Shown here piece by piece: positions 43,871 to 52,606 of a DNA stretch of 64,000 bases (the first letter of the stretch is position 1; every line of letters begins with the position of its first letter). Where the stretch lies: positions 1 to 64,000 of IMG/VR virus record IMGVR_UViG_3300025832_000906; one strand, given 5' to 3'. Source of the DNA: a virus. The translations under genes and the position numbers were made by a program. The notes below the pieces were generated by a model. It saw only the letters and a list, made by a program, of their open reading frames with translations. It was not told the origin of the DNA and searched no databases.

Positions 43871-44518
43871 TTATATATTAATTTTTGTTAATACTTCAGA
43901 TAACTCTTCAATATTAGAGATGTTGTAATCTCCGTCAAATTCAGAATTATATGTAGTTATTACTTTTATTATAGTTTTATTATCATTTTTTAATGATAAT
44001 AAATCGGGATTTGACGTAATAATAACATCAAATGAATCGAAAGTATCTGATAAAGTCACTTTTGAATAAAACTTAATGTTTTCGATTAAACATCCGTATT
44101 TAGATAGGAAAAATAAAGTTGCCGGTTTGGACTTACCTATTTCATCTGAAATTATAGTGATTTCATTAAAATCTCTAAAATTCACATATATATCATTTAA
44201 AATATTAAATGTATTATTCTGTATCGACGGACTGTGACCAAATATTTCCATAGGAAAATCAACATAGAAAAAATCATATAAATCCTCATCATTATCAAAC
44301 TTAAAGTGGTCAATTAAATTTAATGACGTAACTGGTAAGTTTAATTCGTAATCAAAAGAATTTTTATCATTATCTTCTTTAACCCATTCTTCGGTTTCTT
44401 CATTATACTGAGAGGTTGGTGATTCAGATAATTCATCTAAATAAAATTTTTCGTAAACCTGAGCTGATTTACCAAAAACATCTCTAATTACACCATTTAA
44501 ATCTATTGCGATTTTCAT
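43871..44518 (-). CDS. HAD-like protein with DxN motif
   Basis: 215 residues. MKIAIDLNGVIRDVFGKSA looks like HAD motif I, but DLN replaces the usual DxD, so the acid/base Asp is missing. Later segments ITIISDEIGKSKPATLFFL (motif II/III-like Ser-Asp and Lys) and FDVIITSNPDLLS follow the HAD order. It may be a catalytically weak or binding-only member; in phages related proteins are annotated as 5'-nucleotidase-like. Four bases from its neighbours. Confidence 0.6.
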   Translation of the reverse strand: MKIAIDLNGVIRDVFGKSAQVYEKFYLDELSESPTSQYNEETEEWVKEDNDKNSFDYELNLPVTSLNLIDHFKFDNDEDLYDFFYVDFPMEIFGHSPSIQNNTFNILNDIYVNFRDFNEITIISDEIGKSKPATLFFLSKYGCLIENIKFYSKVTLSDTFDSFDVIITSNPDLLSLKNDNKTIIKVITTYNSEFDGDYNISNIEELSEVLTKINI

Positions 44519-44519
44519 T

Positions 44520-45227
44520 TTACTCGTAATTGTCTAAAATCTTACTTATTAAAGGATTCCTTATGATATCCTTGTTATCAAACTCAAAAACTCCGATATC
44601 ATCAATATTTCTAAATCTTTTTAAAGCGTCATATAACCCTGATTGTGTTTTATCTCTATAACGGTCTGTTTGCTCCACATCACCTGATATTAAAAATTTA
44701 GAATTAAAACCTATTCTAGTTAATAGTAGTTTCATCTGAGATGGAGTCGCGTTTTGAGCCTCCTCAAAAATTAATATAGAGTTATCAATATTCATTCCTC
44801 TCATATATGCTAACGCAAAAACTTCAATAACTTCATTCTGTTTTAATTTTTCTCTAGCTTCTTTACCTATGATTTTATTTAGTAGGTAGTAAGACGGAAA
44901 AATATAAGGGTCTAATTTTTCTTCTAAATTACCAGGTAAAGAACCTAATTTTTCTTCAGCCTCCACCGCCGGTCTAACAATAATAATTTTTTCATATGCA
45001 TTATCCTTATCTAATAGTAAATCTATAGCTGCTCTCATAGCGATAAAAGATTTACCTACTCCCGCAGGACCTGAACATATCGTTATTTCGTTATCTAATA
45101 ATGTTTGGTAGTAAGTTTTCTGATTATCCGATAAAAACTTTTTCCTTGTTTTACGATTTACTATAGAATTAACTAACTCCTTAACATTATTAAAGGGCTT
45201 TTCATTACCTTTTTGTTTTGTTGACAT
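44520..45227 (-). CDS. phoH: PhoH-like ATPase
   Basis: 235 residues. Walker A is GPAGVGKS (in ICSGPAGVGKSFIAMRAA) and Walker B-like ILIFEEAQNATPSQMK, followed by LISGDVEQTDR, the conserved PhoH series. PhoH-family proteins are predicted RNA-binding ATPases/helicases, common in marine phages, with roles proposed in phosphate stress or RNA metabolism. Usual length. It lies in the middle of the sugar cluster, which looks positional rather than functional. Confidence 0.92.
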   Translation of the reverse strand: MSTKQKGNEKPFNNVKELVNSIVNRKTRKKFLSDNQKTYYQTLLDNEITICSGPAGVGKSFIAMRAAIDLLLDKDNAYEKIIIVRPAVEAEEKLGSLPGNLEEKLDPYIFPSYYLLNKIIGKEAREKLKQNEVIEVFALAYMRGMNIDNSILIFEEAQNATPSQMKLLLTRIGFNSKFLISGDVEQTDRYRDKTQSGLYDALKRFRNIDDIGVFEFDNKDIIRNPLISKILDNYE

Positions 45228-45276
45228 GTATTATATTTTATTAAAATATATTAATTTTTTAATAAAAATAAATCGT

Positions 45277-46053
45277 TTATATTTTAACCCAAGAATCTAA
45301 ATATATATCGTTAAAATCTTGCGGCCCATTATAATTAAACCACTTATTTGGGGAAACCACAACCCCACTTTTTTTTGATAACCACACTCCCCACCAACTA
45401 AAAGAACTATTAGACATTATTTTATGTTCGCATTGTGTCATTAAATATAAATCACTTATTTCGTCTTTAAATGGAGTAAAAGTTATATTATCTGACTTTA
45501 TATTGTCTTTACACCATTCTATATCATCCGATACCACAATGAAATGTTTGTCTGAACCAATAAAATCGATAGCTTTTTGATAGTACGTATTATCACAAAC
45601 TAAATGAAAATCAGGTTTATTTACATAATCACCTCTTCTAATATGAATCGCACATTTTTCTTCATTAATTGAGTTTAATAATTTATTAACGTTATTTTTT
45701 ATTTGTTCATCGAAATAAAAAAGGTCTTTAATTACGGATTTAACATTATTAAAATATTTTTCACTTTGAAAGTAACCCGATAAAATAATATTATCTTTAT
45801 TTGGTATTTCCTGATACGAAAACCCTCTCTCATTAAATAAATTATATTTAGATAAGTCTGATAAGTCGATTCTTTCGTTAATGTCTCTAAAAAAGTTATT
45901 TGAATATGTGGATGATTTATGACCCTGATTAGGAGTATAACAACGGTTAAAATCAAAACCATAATTAAAACCATACCTCAGAGCGTGACCAATAGTTGCA
46001 GATATTTGGAACATTTGATTTCCTAATCCTCCCTGTAATTTGCAAGTTATCAT
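45277..46053 (-). CDS. Fucosyltransferase-like GT11
   Basis: 258 residues. KLQGGLGNQMFQISATIGHA and CAIHIRRGDYVNK are the GT11 (alpha-1,2-fucosyltransferase) motifs; HIRRGDY holds the Arg that contacts GDP-fucose, and MSNSSFSWWGVWLS is the typical C-terminal motif. It would add fucose or a related sugar to a glycan. Overlaps the upstream gene by ATGA. A second GT11-like gene lies at 47651. Confidence 0.88.
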   Translation of the reverse strand: MITCKLQGGLGNQMFQISATIGHALRYGFNYGFDFNRCYTPNQGHKSSTYSNNFFRDINERIDLSDLSKYNLFNERGFSYQEIPNKDNIILSGYFQSEKYFNNVKSVIKDLFYFDEQIKNNVNKLLNSINEEKCAIHIRRGDYVNKPDFHLVCDNTYYQKAIDFIGSDKHFIVVSDDIEWCKDNIKSDNITFTPFKDEISDLYLMTQCEHKIMSNSSFSWWGVWLSKKSGVVVSPNKWFNYNGPQDFNDIYLDSWVKI

Positions 46054-46910
46054 ATTTTTTTTATGAGGTGACCATACCTTTTAAGGTTATTAATCAAATA
46101 CTTAGGGTAAGTATCATCAATTTCAACAACATTAAGACTACCCCTAAAAAAGGGGTCAATATTCTTGTCCATATTTGATTCAATAGAGTTTAAAACATGT
46201 CTACCTCCTAAATCTCGTGCAGAATAAGATGTTATTTTCTTTTTTACCATTTCTTTTCCTCCCATAAAACTGAAGTGCCAACCACCATTTGGTAATTCAA
46301 CACTAAGTGTATTATCACCTCTAACCTCATTTATTGATAGATTTTTAAGTTTACCATAATTAAGAATTCTACTACCAAACCAATTTTTCTCCTTAAACAC
46401 ATTTAAATAATAACAATACATATTTTGATTTAACCGATATATATTTTCAGATAGATTTAATTCGTGTACATTACTTAGTATTTTAGGGTTCGGTATTTCA
46501 TCCAAGTCAGAAATAATAATTATATCATCATCAGAACAATTTGTTAAGGGTCTTCTAACACATTCCTTTTGAAAGAAGTCTCTACCATAATCGGGCTGTG
46601 TGTTTCTATTAAACCTATTAGTTTGTTTATTTATATAATGATAGATTTGATTTAGTATTTCATCATCACCATTATGTAAATTATTAAATTGTTCTGGAGT
46701 ATCTAACACCTTATAATGTATAATTTTATCTGAAAATTTTTCAAATCTACTTTTATTATCCTCATAATAAAATGGTTTAACCTCACCAGAGTGAGTTAAG
46801 TTTGATTCGATGATTACGAAATAATCAACTATATCATATAGTGTATTTAACCTTATTTCTAATAAATCTAATTCATTAAAAAAATTAAAACAATCATAAA
46901 TTTTTCGCAT
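46050..46910 (-). CDS. Glycosyltransferase family 17-like
   Basis: 286 residues. MRKIYDCFNFFNELDLLEIR and YFVIIESNLTHSGEVKPFYY, with IIISDLDEIPNPKIL carrying a DxDE metal site, match GT17 (beta-1,4-N-acetylglucosaminyltransferase-like) enzymes. Ends with LNVVEIDDTYPKYLINN. Coupled to the GT11 gene by a 4-nt overlap, so the two probably act on one glycan. Confidence 0.85.
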   Translation of the reverse strand: MRKIYDCFNFFNELDLLEIRLNTLYDIVDYFVIIESNLTHSGEVKPFYYEDNKSRFEKFSDKIIHYKVLDTPEQFNNLHNGDDEILNQIYHYINKQTNRFNRNTQPDYGRDFFQKECVRRPLTNCSDDDIIIISDLDEIPNPKILSNVHELNLSENIYRLNQNMYCYYLNVFKEKNWFGSRILNYGKLKNLSINEVRGDNTLSVELPNGGWHFSFMGGKEMVKKKITSYSARDLGGRHVLNSIESNMDKNIDPFFRGSLNVVEIDDTYPKYLINNLKRYGHLIKKI

Positions 46911-46911
46911 A

Positions 46912-47649
46912 TTAAATTATTTTAAATATTATTTTATCAACATCAAAGTCAACATTTTTTTTATTAACACCAAAAATATTACCACCATTACCAGTTGGGG
47001 ATACGGTATTATCAATAAAATTAATTATGTCAATATCAAGTCTAATTAATGATTTGTTAAAATCATTTTTATTACCCATATTATTAACAGCTGATAATAA
47101 TCTTGGTTCCATCATCCAATAAAACTCAAAATTATCAAGCAAATCAACGTATTGTTTAACGCCACCATTATATTCTATTTGAATGAATGACACAATATTT
47201 TTATTTTTAATAGCCTCTAAACCACCTAAAATAACTTTATAATCCAACCCTTCAACATCTATTTTTATAAAGTCAATTTTTTCAATATTATTTTCTGAGA
47301 TATAATCATCTAATTTTTTTAAAGAGAATCTATCACCAGAATCTATTGTTCTAGCAAATGGATTTATCGTAAAAGATTCAACGTTTTTATAATAAACACA
47401 ATTATCTTGTGTTGTATCAGATAAACCAAATTCATTTAATTTTATATTATGATTTTCTAACTTACCTAATTTTTCATTTAAAGAATTTATCGCTATTGTA
47501 TTTGGTTCAAATAAGTGATATTCACATAAATCATTAATCTTAAAATAATCAATATCATCTCTGCAACCTACATCAAAAACAACTTTGAATTTATTACTTA
47601 ATCTTTTAAAAATTTCTAACTCCTCGTTTGGTATCTCTGTATAACTCAT
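46912..47649 (-). CDS. FkbM-family methyltransferase
   Basis: 245 residues. SAM-binding start KVVFDVGCRDDIDYF, YHLFEPNTIAINSL, then IEKIDFIKIDVEGLDYKVIL, the IDVEG motif typical of FkbM enzymes, and FIQIEYNGG. These methyltransferases act on sugars, often inside polysaccharide clusters. Probably O-methylates a residue of the glycan made by this operon. Confidence 0.85.
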   Translation of the reverse strand: MSYTEIPNEELEIFKRLSNKFKVVFDVGCRDDIDYFKINDLCEYHLFEPNTIAINSLNEKLGKLENHNIKLNEFGLSDTTQDNCVYYKNVESFTINPFARTIDSGDRFSLKKLDDYISENNIEKIDFIKIDVEGLDYKVILGGLEAIKNKNIVSFIQIEYNGGVKQYVDLLDNFEFYWMMEPRLLSAVNNMGNKNDFNKSLIRLDIDIINFIDNTVSPTGNGGNIFGVNKKNVDFDVDKIIFKII

Positions 47650-47650
47650 A

Positions 47651-48574
47651 TTAAATTATATTTTTTTGTTTATAGTAAATTTCTGCCTCTTTTTTACAAG
47701 TTTCATAATCATATAAATTTCCTTCCCTATCCATATATGTAAACCCTATGGTGTACGAATCTCCTGTGGCCCAATACCCATCACTAACATTATGTCTAGC
47801 CCAATACTTAGGAGCTATTATTTTATTTGTTTTGTCATTAAGCCATGCTGCCCACCAACCAAATGTTGAATTGGATATTATATTCCATTTAGCTTGATTG
47901 ACAACGTAAAAATCAAATCCAACATCAACATGAATTGATTCGATTGGAAAGGGCATAAACTTATTTGCGGTGTTTGGGTCATCTGTTATAATCACAAATT
48001 TCATATTAGGGTTTATTATTAACATGTGGTTAATTGAATCCCTCCAATATTCCCTTCTTAATAATACATTTGGTATCGACCTATACTCCCCACCTCTGAA
48101 ATTAATAACACAAAGATTTTCATCAAGAACAATACCCTTATCAGATAATATTTTATCATAATTTTTTTTTGACTCGTTTTTAATCTTAAACCATTCTCTA
48201 ATATCTGACTTTCTATTAATTATATATTCTTCTGACTGATATATACCACCTATCGCTCCTGGGTTAATACTCTTATCTCCGACTAATATAGTATTATCTT
48301 GTATCTCATATAATGAGGGATTTAACATTGTTATATTAACTTTATCTACGTGAGATATTTCTTTCCAAGATTCATGATATTCATGTATAATACCTTCTAC
48401 AGGTTTACCAAAATCAACATTCATAAATGTCATTTGTGATTGCCCTTTAAAGTAATCATGACTTGGCGATGGGTTTATACCCCACTCATACCCTAGTTTC
48501 TCAGCTATTGTTCTACATACCGCATATTGCCACATGTGGTTCCCTAGATTTCCAGTTAAATTTGTCGTTATCAT
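47651..48574 (-). CDS. GT11-like glycosyltransferase, second copy
   Basis: 307 residues. LTGNLGNHMWQYAVCRTIAE and CVINFRGGEYRSIPNVLLR correspond to the two GT11 motifs, but HxRRGDY is altered to NFRGGEY, so donor specificity may differ or activity be reduced. ISNSTFGWWAAWLNDKTN matches the C-terminal GT11 motif. Overlaps its downstream neighbour by ATGA. Divergent from the GT11 at 45277, so an old duplication or separate acquisition. Confidence 0.75.
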   Translation of the reverse strand: MITTNLTGNLGNHMWQYAVCRTIAEKLGYEWGINPSPSHDYFKGQSQMTFMNVDFGKPVEGIIHEYHESWKEISHVDKVNITMLNPSLYEIQDNTILVGDKSINPGAIGGIYQSEEYIINRKSDIREWFKIKNESKKNYDKILSDKGIVLDENLCVINFRGGEYRSIPNVLLRREYWRDSINHMLIINPNMKFVIITDDPNTANKFMPFPIESIHVDVGFDFYVVNQAKWNIISNSTFGWWAAWLNDKTNKIIAPKYWARHNVSDGYWATGDSYTIGFTYMDREGNLYDYETCKKEAEIYYKQKNII

Positions 48575-49251
48575 AATTTTGTTTTATATTTTGGGTTGAA
48601 TATGTAACACTCTAAACGTTCTATCATCCATGGTGCCCATATATCTTCAGTTAATAAATTACATATTTTACCATAAAATTCACGAGACCTTAGATGGGTA
48701 TATTCTTTTGTTATGCCGAAATGTCCACCTGGTATGAATTCATATATAGGTGGTGGTATCCCTTCAAATAATAATTCCCAATATTTATCAACATTTATTA
48801 ATGGGTTTCGGTCTTGTGGGCTACCATTTGAGTTACAACTAATAATGTTACCATTACCATGATGTGTTGTTGGTTTAAGGGAGTGCATAATACCCCCTTT
48901 TGGTGATGGAACTTTTATAGAATTCCAATGGAAACCATAATAACCCTCGATTTCTAAAGCACACCTATCAACCCAAGTTTCATTATTAATTACTTCAATT
49001 AAATCTTCCCAGTGGTCAAATGGATAATCTTGTACAAAGAACGTTATGTCTGATAAATTATCATAATTTTTATAAATGTGATAAAAAAATGAATGTACAC
49101 ATCTACCCATATTATTCTCAATAAATATTTCATTTTCATTATCAGTTTCAATACCTTTTCTGTATATTGTTTGTTTAATATCAGAATCAAATTGGGTTAT
49201 CCAATCTAATTCTTTATCGTAAGCCGCTATTACAATTTCTTTAGTACTCAT
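48571..49251 (-). CDS. DUF3431-like sugar-cluster protein
   Basis: 226 residues. KEIVIAAYDKELDWITQFD, DITFFVQDYPFDHWEDLIE and FIPGGHFGITKEYTHLRSRE match the DUF3431 pattern seen in phage and virus glycan clusters, where a glycosyltransferase-like role is suspected. Its ATG overlaps the stop of a broken reading frame at 49248-49437. Confidence 0.7.
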   Translation of the reverse strand: MSTKEIVIAAYDKELDWITQFDSDIKQTIYRKGIETDNENEIFIENNMGRCVHSFFYHIYKNYDNLSDITFFVQDYPFDHWEDLIEVINNETWVDRCALEIEGYYGFHWNSIKVPSPKGGIMHSLKPTTHHGNGNIISCNSNGSPQDRNPLINVDKYWELLFEGIPPPIYEFIPGGHFGITKEYTHLRSREFYGKICNLLTEDIWAPWMIERLECYIFNPKYKTKL

Positions 49252-49437
49252 TTATCATATATATTTGACCCTAAATTTTCTTTATGGACTATTTTATTAG
49301 TTTCATTAAATCTATGTGCCTTATCATATACTATATAGTTATCGGTATATTCATCCGTCCAAAAATCTTTGGGGTTTTCGGGTAAATGATTAAAATCGGT
49401 GATTATTAATTTAGCCCCTGTAGTTATTATCTTTCAT
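49248..49437 (-). pseudogene. Frameshifted remnant of a small sugar-cluster gene
   Basis: The ATG at 49437 gives only MKDNNYRG before a stop. Dropping one G at 49431 would give MKIITTGAKLIITDFNH, which then continues for about 60 residues through WTDEYTDNYIVYDKAHRF and KENLGSNIYDK to a TGA overlapping the DUF3431 start. The open part lacks its own start codon. It resembles the N-terminus of the DUF3431-like proteins (WTDEYxDxYIVYD ... ENxGxNIYD). Either a decayed gene, a sequencing error or, less likely, a programmed shift. Confidence 0.55.
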
Positions 49438-49441
49438 TATT

Positions 49442-50101
49442 TTAAAATTTAGGGTATTTTCTGTTTTCTCCATTATAGTTGTGAAAGGCAAACGTATTAA
49501 TTCCGCGATTTTCAGGTAACTCAGTTTCTTTAGAAAATAAACAGGATATATCGATAGGTGCAAAAACACAACCTTCATTTATATATTCATGACGATAATT
49601 AACACATATAAATCCGTCTTCATTTGTAAAACCATGAAAGGCTTTCCATTCTAAATCTAATTTGTTCGCAACATCTAATAATTTTTTACTTCTTAGAGAT
49701 ACACTATTTCCTTGTCTAATAACTTCTCCATTTATATCTCTATATGAAAAATCATCTTTAGGTAATGGCCATGGCGCCCCGATATAATCATATTTTAAAA
49801 ATTCATCAGTCCACACTTCAGGATTTACAATAAACCCATTATCGTGTATTAAAATGATATAGTCGGTTTCTATATATTTTGGTAAAGTATAAATTATATG
49901 ATAATTCCACTCATCTATATTATTACATTTAGGTACATACTCATGTGTTATATTATCAGGTAAATTATCAGGTTTAATATCGCTTAATAATTTTATGTCA
50001 CCGAAGTTAATTTTTAAAGAACTGTGTTGTAACGCCTTTATGGTTTGTTCTAACCTAACACTTGTTAGGGCAACTAAAGTTATATTATTTAAATCAAGCA
50101 T
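49442..50101 (-). CDS. DUF5672-like glycosyltransferase
   Basis: 219 residues. LDLNNITLVALTSVRLEQTI, then TDYIILIHDNGFIVNPEVW, KYDYIGAPWPLPKDD and RQGNSVSLRSKKLL are the family signatures of DUF5672 (YDYIGAPW, GxxxLRS), a group related to glycosyltransferases. Ends with FAFHNYNGENRKYPKF. Overlaps the upstream gene by 8 nt. Confidence 0.8.
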   Translation of the reverse strand: MLDLNNITLVALTSVRLEQTIKALQHSSLKINFGDIKLLSDIKPDNLPDNITHEYVPKCNNIDEWNYHIIYTLPKYIETDYIILIHDNGFIVNPEVWTDEFLKYDYIGAPWPLPKDDFSYRDINGEVIRQGNSVSLRSKKLLDVANKLDLEWKAFHGFTNEDGFICVNYRHEYINEGCVFAPIDISCLFSKETELPENRGINTFAFHNYNGENRKYPKF

Positions 50102-50792
50102 ATTTTTTCTTAACTAAAACAAATTCCTCATCCTTTATTTGTTGAGATATGGTATCAGTAAGGCGATTCCCCCATGTTCTATTTACAACGGTTATCTCAT
50201 CTAATACCTCAGGTTCGCCGTATTTAATGAACATACTCTGATAGTAATCACAATCCATTAACCAATTAAGATTTTCATCAAAAAATAAAATATCTTTATT
50301 TTTTATCGTAAGTCCACTAGGACAACCTAAAGTATTATTTCCAACCCAAACAGTATTATTCCACTTCGGTGTATATAATCTATAAAACGATTTACCGTCA
50401 TTACTGTGGTAAAATTTTGAAAAAAACCATACTAAGTTATCCTTGTCTTCTATGAATTTTTTTTGTTTTTCTAACGAGTATTCATCAAATAAAAAATCAT
50501 CTTGAAATAATATCTTTATCCATCTCCCTTCACACTTTTTTAACGCCTCATTAATGTTAGGTGAGATAATACCTCGACCTTTTGAATTAAAAGTATGATT
50601 TATATTTAACTTATTCGACCATCTCTCACACACTTCTTTTATCGTGTCATCACTACTATGGTCAGATATAACAACCTCGAAATCCTTAAAAGTCTGACTA
50701 CTTAATTTAGATAAACTAAAATTTAAAAAATCAGAACCCTTACCGTCATATCCGTAAGTTGGTATTGCAACTGAAAAAAATGGATTATTCAT
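50094..50792 (-). CDS. Glycosyltransferase family 2
   Basis: 232 residues. FFSVAIPTYGYDGKGSDFLN, DFEVVISDHSSDDTIKEV and WIKILFQDDFLFDEYSLE (QDD as the metal site) define a compact GT-A enzyme. CDYYQSMFIKYGEPEVLDEI is the usual acceptor-side helix. Overlaps both neighbours by 8 nt. Sugar and acceptor unknown. Confidence 0.85.
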   Translation of the reverse strand: MNNPFFSVAIPTYGYDGKGSDFLNFSLSKLSSQTFKDFEVVISDHSSDDTIKEVCERWSNKLNINHTFNSKGRGIISPNINEALKKCEGRWIKILFQDDFLFDEYSLEKQKKFIEDKDNLVWFFSKFYHSNDGKSFYRLYTPKWNNTVWVGNNTLGCPSGLTIKNKDILFFDENLNWLMDCDYYQSMFIKYGEPEVLDEITVVNRTWGNRLTDTISQQIKDEEFVLVKKKYA

Positions 50793-51462
50793 TTAAGTCT
50801 GTTAATAATTTTTTAATATTCATAGACGTATTTTTAGGTGCATTTACAGGAGCAAATGATTTATTTACCGTCTTTGTTTTTGACGCCAGTTCAAACATAG
50901 TTTTAGTTTCAGTCCCCACATTATAGAGTCCCGATAAATTCTTTTTAATTAATTTTATAATTAAATTAGAAATTATATCGACATAATCAAAGTTACCAAC
51001 TTGGTCAACCCAAGCATTATCATATGGAAATGGTGTTGGTTTATGAGTACACCTAATTAATAAATGATTTTTACACCTTAACTGAACTAAAGCGTCTGAA
51101 ACTAATTTAGTATATCCATACCAAGTGTCACAATGAACAGGAACACTTTCCTCTGAAGCGTTAACTTCTGACCCCGTATAAAGATAATCGCTAGACAGAT
51201 GAACTAATTTTACATCATTACTGTTACAATAATCAATTAACTTATCAACAAATTTTACATTAACATCCCAATGAGAATCTTTATCTTTTGAGTAGGTATC
51301 TGTATTTGCCACACAATTTATAATCGTATCATATTGTGAATCAATATAAGACTCAAAATTTTCAATATTAAAATTATGAGACTTCCTAGAAACAAAGTCC
51401 CATCCCGTTAATTTTATAATTTCAGAACCTAAAAGACCGTTACCTAAAACTAAAGGTTTCAT
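50785..51462 (-). CDS. NAD(P)-dependent sugar reductase, RmlD-like
   Basis: 225 residues. Short-chain dehydrogenase fold: LVLGNGLLGSEIIKLTG (GxGxxG variant), DTIINCVANTDTYSKD, LVHLSSDYLYTGSE and WYGYTKLVSDAL with the catalytic Tyr and Lys. Resembles dTDP-4-dehydrorhamnose reductase but is shorter than the ~290-residue family. With the DegT-family enzyme next to it, it could make a deoxysugar nucleotide. Overlaps that gene by 4 nt. Confidence 0.8.
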   Translation of the reverse strand: MKPLVLGNGLLGSEIIKLTGWDFVSRKSHNFNIENFESYIDSQYDTIINCVANTDTYSKDKDSHWDVNVKFVDKLIDYCNSNDVKLVHLSSDYLYTGSEVNASEESVPVHCDTWYGYTKLVSDALVQLRCKNHLLIRCTHKPTPFPYDNAWVDQVGNFDYVDIISNLIIKLIKKNLSGLYNVGTETKTMFELASKTKTVNKSFAPVNAPKNTSMNIKKLLTDLNE

Positions 51463-52604
51463 GACTCACTAAAAAATTCTTTTATTTTGTCACAAACATA
51501 ATCAACGTCTTCTATGTTCATCCCATGATGAGCTCCTAACAAAAAACCGTTCTTCATGATTAAATCAGAATTTTCAAAATCCTGTAAGTATTCTCTATAG
51601 ACAGGGTGTCTTGTAACATTACCCGCAAAGGTAACTCTAGTTTGAATATTACTATTTTCTAAAAATGTTAATAACTCAAACCTTTTTTCAGTTTGTAACG
51701 GTATCGCCAACCAATTAGGTTCAATTGAATCATCAGGTAAAATCAAATCTCCAATACCTTGTAAGTTTTCTATATATCGTTCAAAATTATCTCTTCGTAT
51801 CTGTGAAAACTTTTTAAACCTTTCCAACTGAACTAAACCAAAAGCGGCATTCATTTCACTACATTTCATATGGTAACCTAATACACTGTATAAAAATTTG
51901 TGGTCATAAGGTATACCGTCAACTTCATGAGTAAATCTATCGTCCATTATTTCAGAGTCATTACCTAATCTACCCCAATCACGGTACTGTAAACATTTAG
52001 TAACGTGCTTTTCATCGTTAAACATTACCATTCCGCCAACACCACCTGCAGTTATAACGTGAGACGCATAAAAACTAGTTGTCGCAACATCAGTTTCAAG
52101 GGTTTCAGTTAAGGTGTCCGCCGAATCCTCAATCAAGTAAATATCTTCTCTACCAATTAACTTTAACTGCTCCTTGAGTAACTTCCAATTTGGTTTATTA
52201 CCTATTAGGTTAGGTAACATAATCGCCTTAACCTCAGGTGTTACCACGTTAATAATATCTTCAACATGTGCCACGTAGTCATTCAAACCCACATCAACAA
52301 ACACAGGTTCATATCCTAACTGTATTATTGGGGCTAAAGTTGTTGAAAAGGTACAAGCCGGTGTAATTACTTTAGACCCTTTTAAAAGGTCTAACGCCGC
52401 CAAAGCCAATAAACAGGCGGAAGAGCCTGAATTAACAAAAACACCAAACTTCTTACCAAAACGCTTTGCAATCGCTTTTTCAAACTCGATAGATTTAGGT
52501 CCTTGACCTCCTAACCACCCACTTCTAAGTGATTCTTCTACTGCTTTTATTTCCTCTTCACCATAGGACTCAAACTTATAGGGGGCATACCAAACTTTTT
52601 TCAT
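51459..52604 (-). CDS. DegT-family PLP enzyme with His in place of the PLP lysine
   Basis: 381 residues. Fold type I PLP enzyme of the DegT/DnrJ/EryC1/StrS group: FVNSGSSACLLALAALDLL, TPACTFSTTLAPIIQLG, the pyridine-binding Asp in LIEDSADTL (D160). In TSFYASHVITAGGVGG the residue that aligns with the Schiff-base Lys is His182. His at this place is the mark of the sugar 3-dehydrases (RfbH/E1 and ColD types), which remove the C3 hydroxyl instead of transaminating. RDWGR and PYDHKFLYSVLGYHMKCSEM are also RfbH-like, but the Cys cluster for an iron-sulfur centre is not seen. Likely makes a 3-deoxy sugar nucleotide. Confidence 0.85.
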   Translation of the reverse strand: MKKVWYAPYKFESYGEEEIKAVEESLRSGWLGGQGPKSIEFEKAIAKRFGKKFGVFVNSGSSACLLALAALDLLKGSKVITPACTFSTTLAPIIQLGYEPVFVDVGLNDYVAHVEDIINVVTPEVKAIMLPNLIGNKPNWKLLKEQLKLIGREDIYLIEDSADTLTETLETDVATTSFYASHVITAGGVGGMVMFNDEKHVTKCLQYRDWGRLGNDSEIMDDRFTHEVDGIPYDHKFLYSVLGYHMKCSEMNAAFGLVQLERFKKFSQIRRDNFERYIENLQGIGDLILPDDSIEPNWLAIPLQTEKRFELLTFLENSNIQTRVTFAGNVTRHPVYREYLQDFENSDLIMKNGFLLGAHHGMNIEDVDYVCDKIKEFFSES

Positions 52605-52606
52605 TT

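Noticed and set aside
51459-52604. Ordinary DegT sugar aminotransferase
   Set aside because: The Schiff-base lysine position is His182, so transamination through an internal aldimine is not expected.
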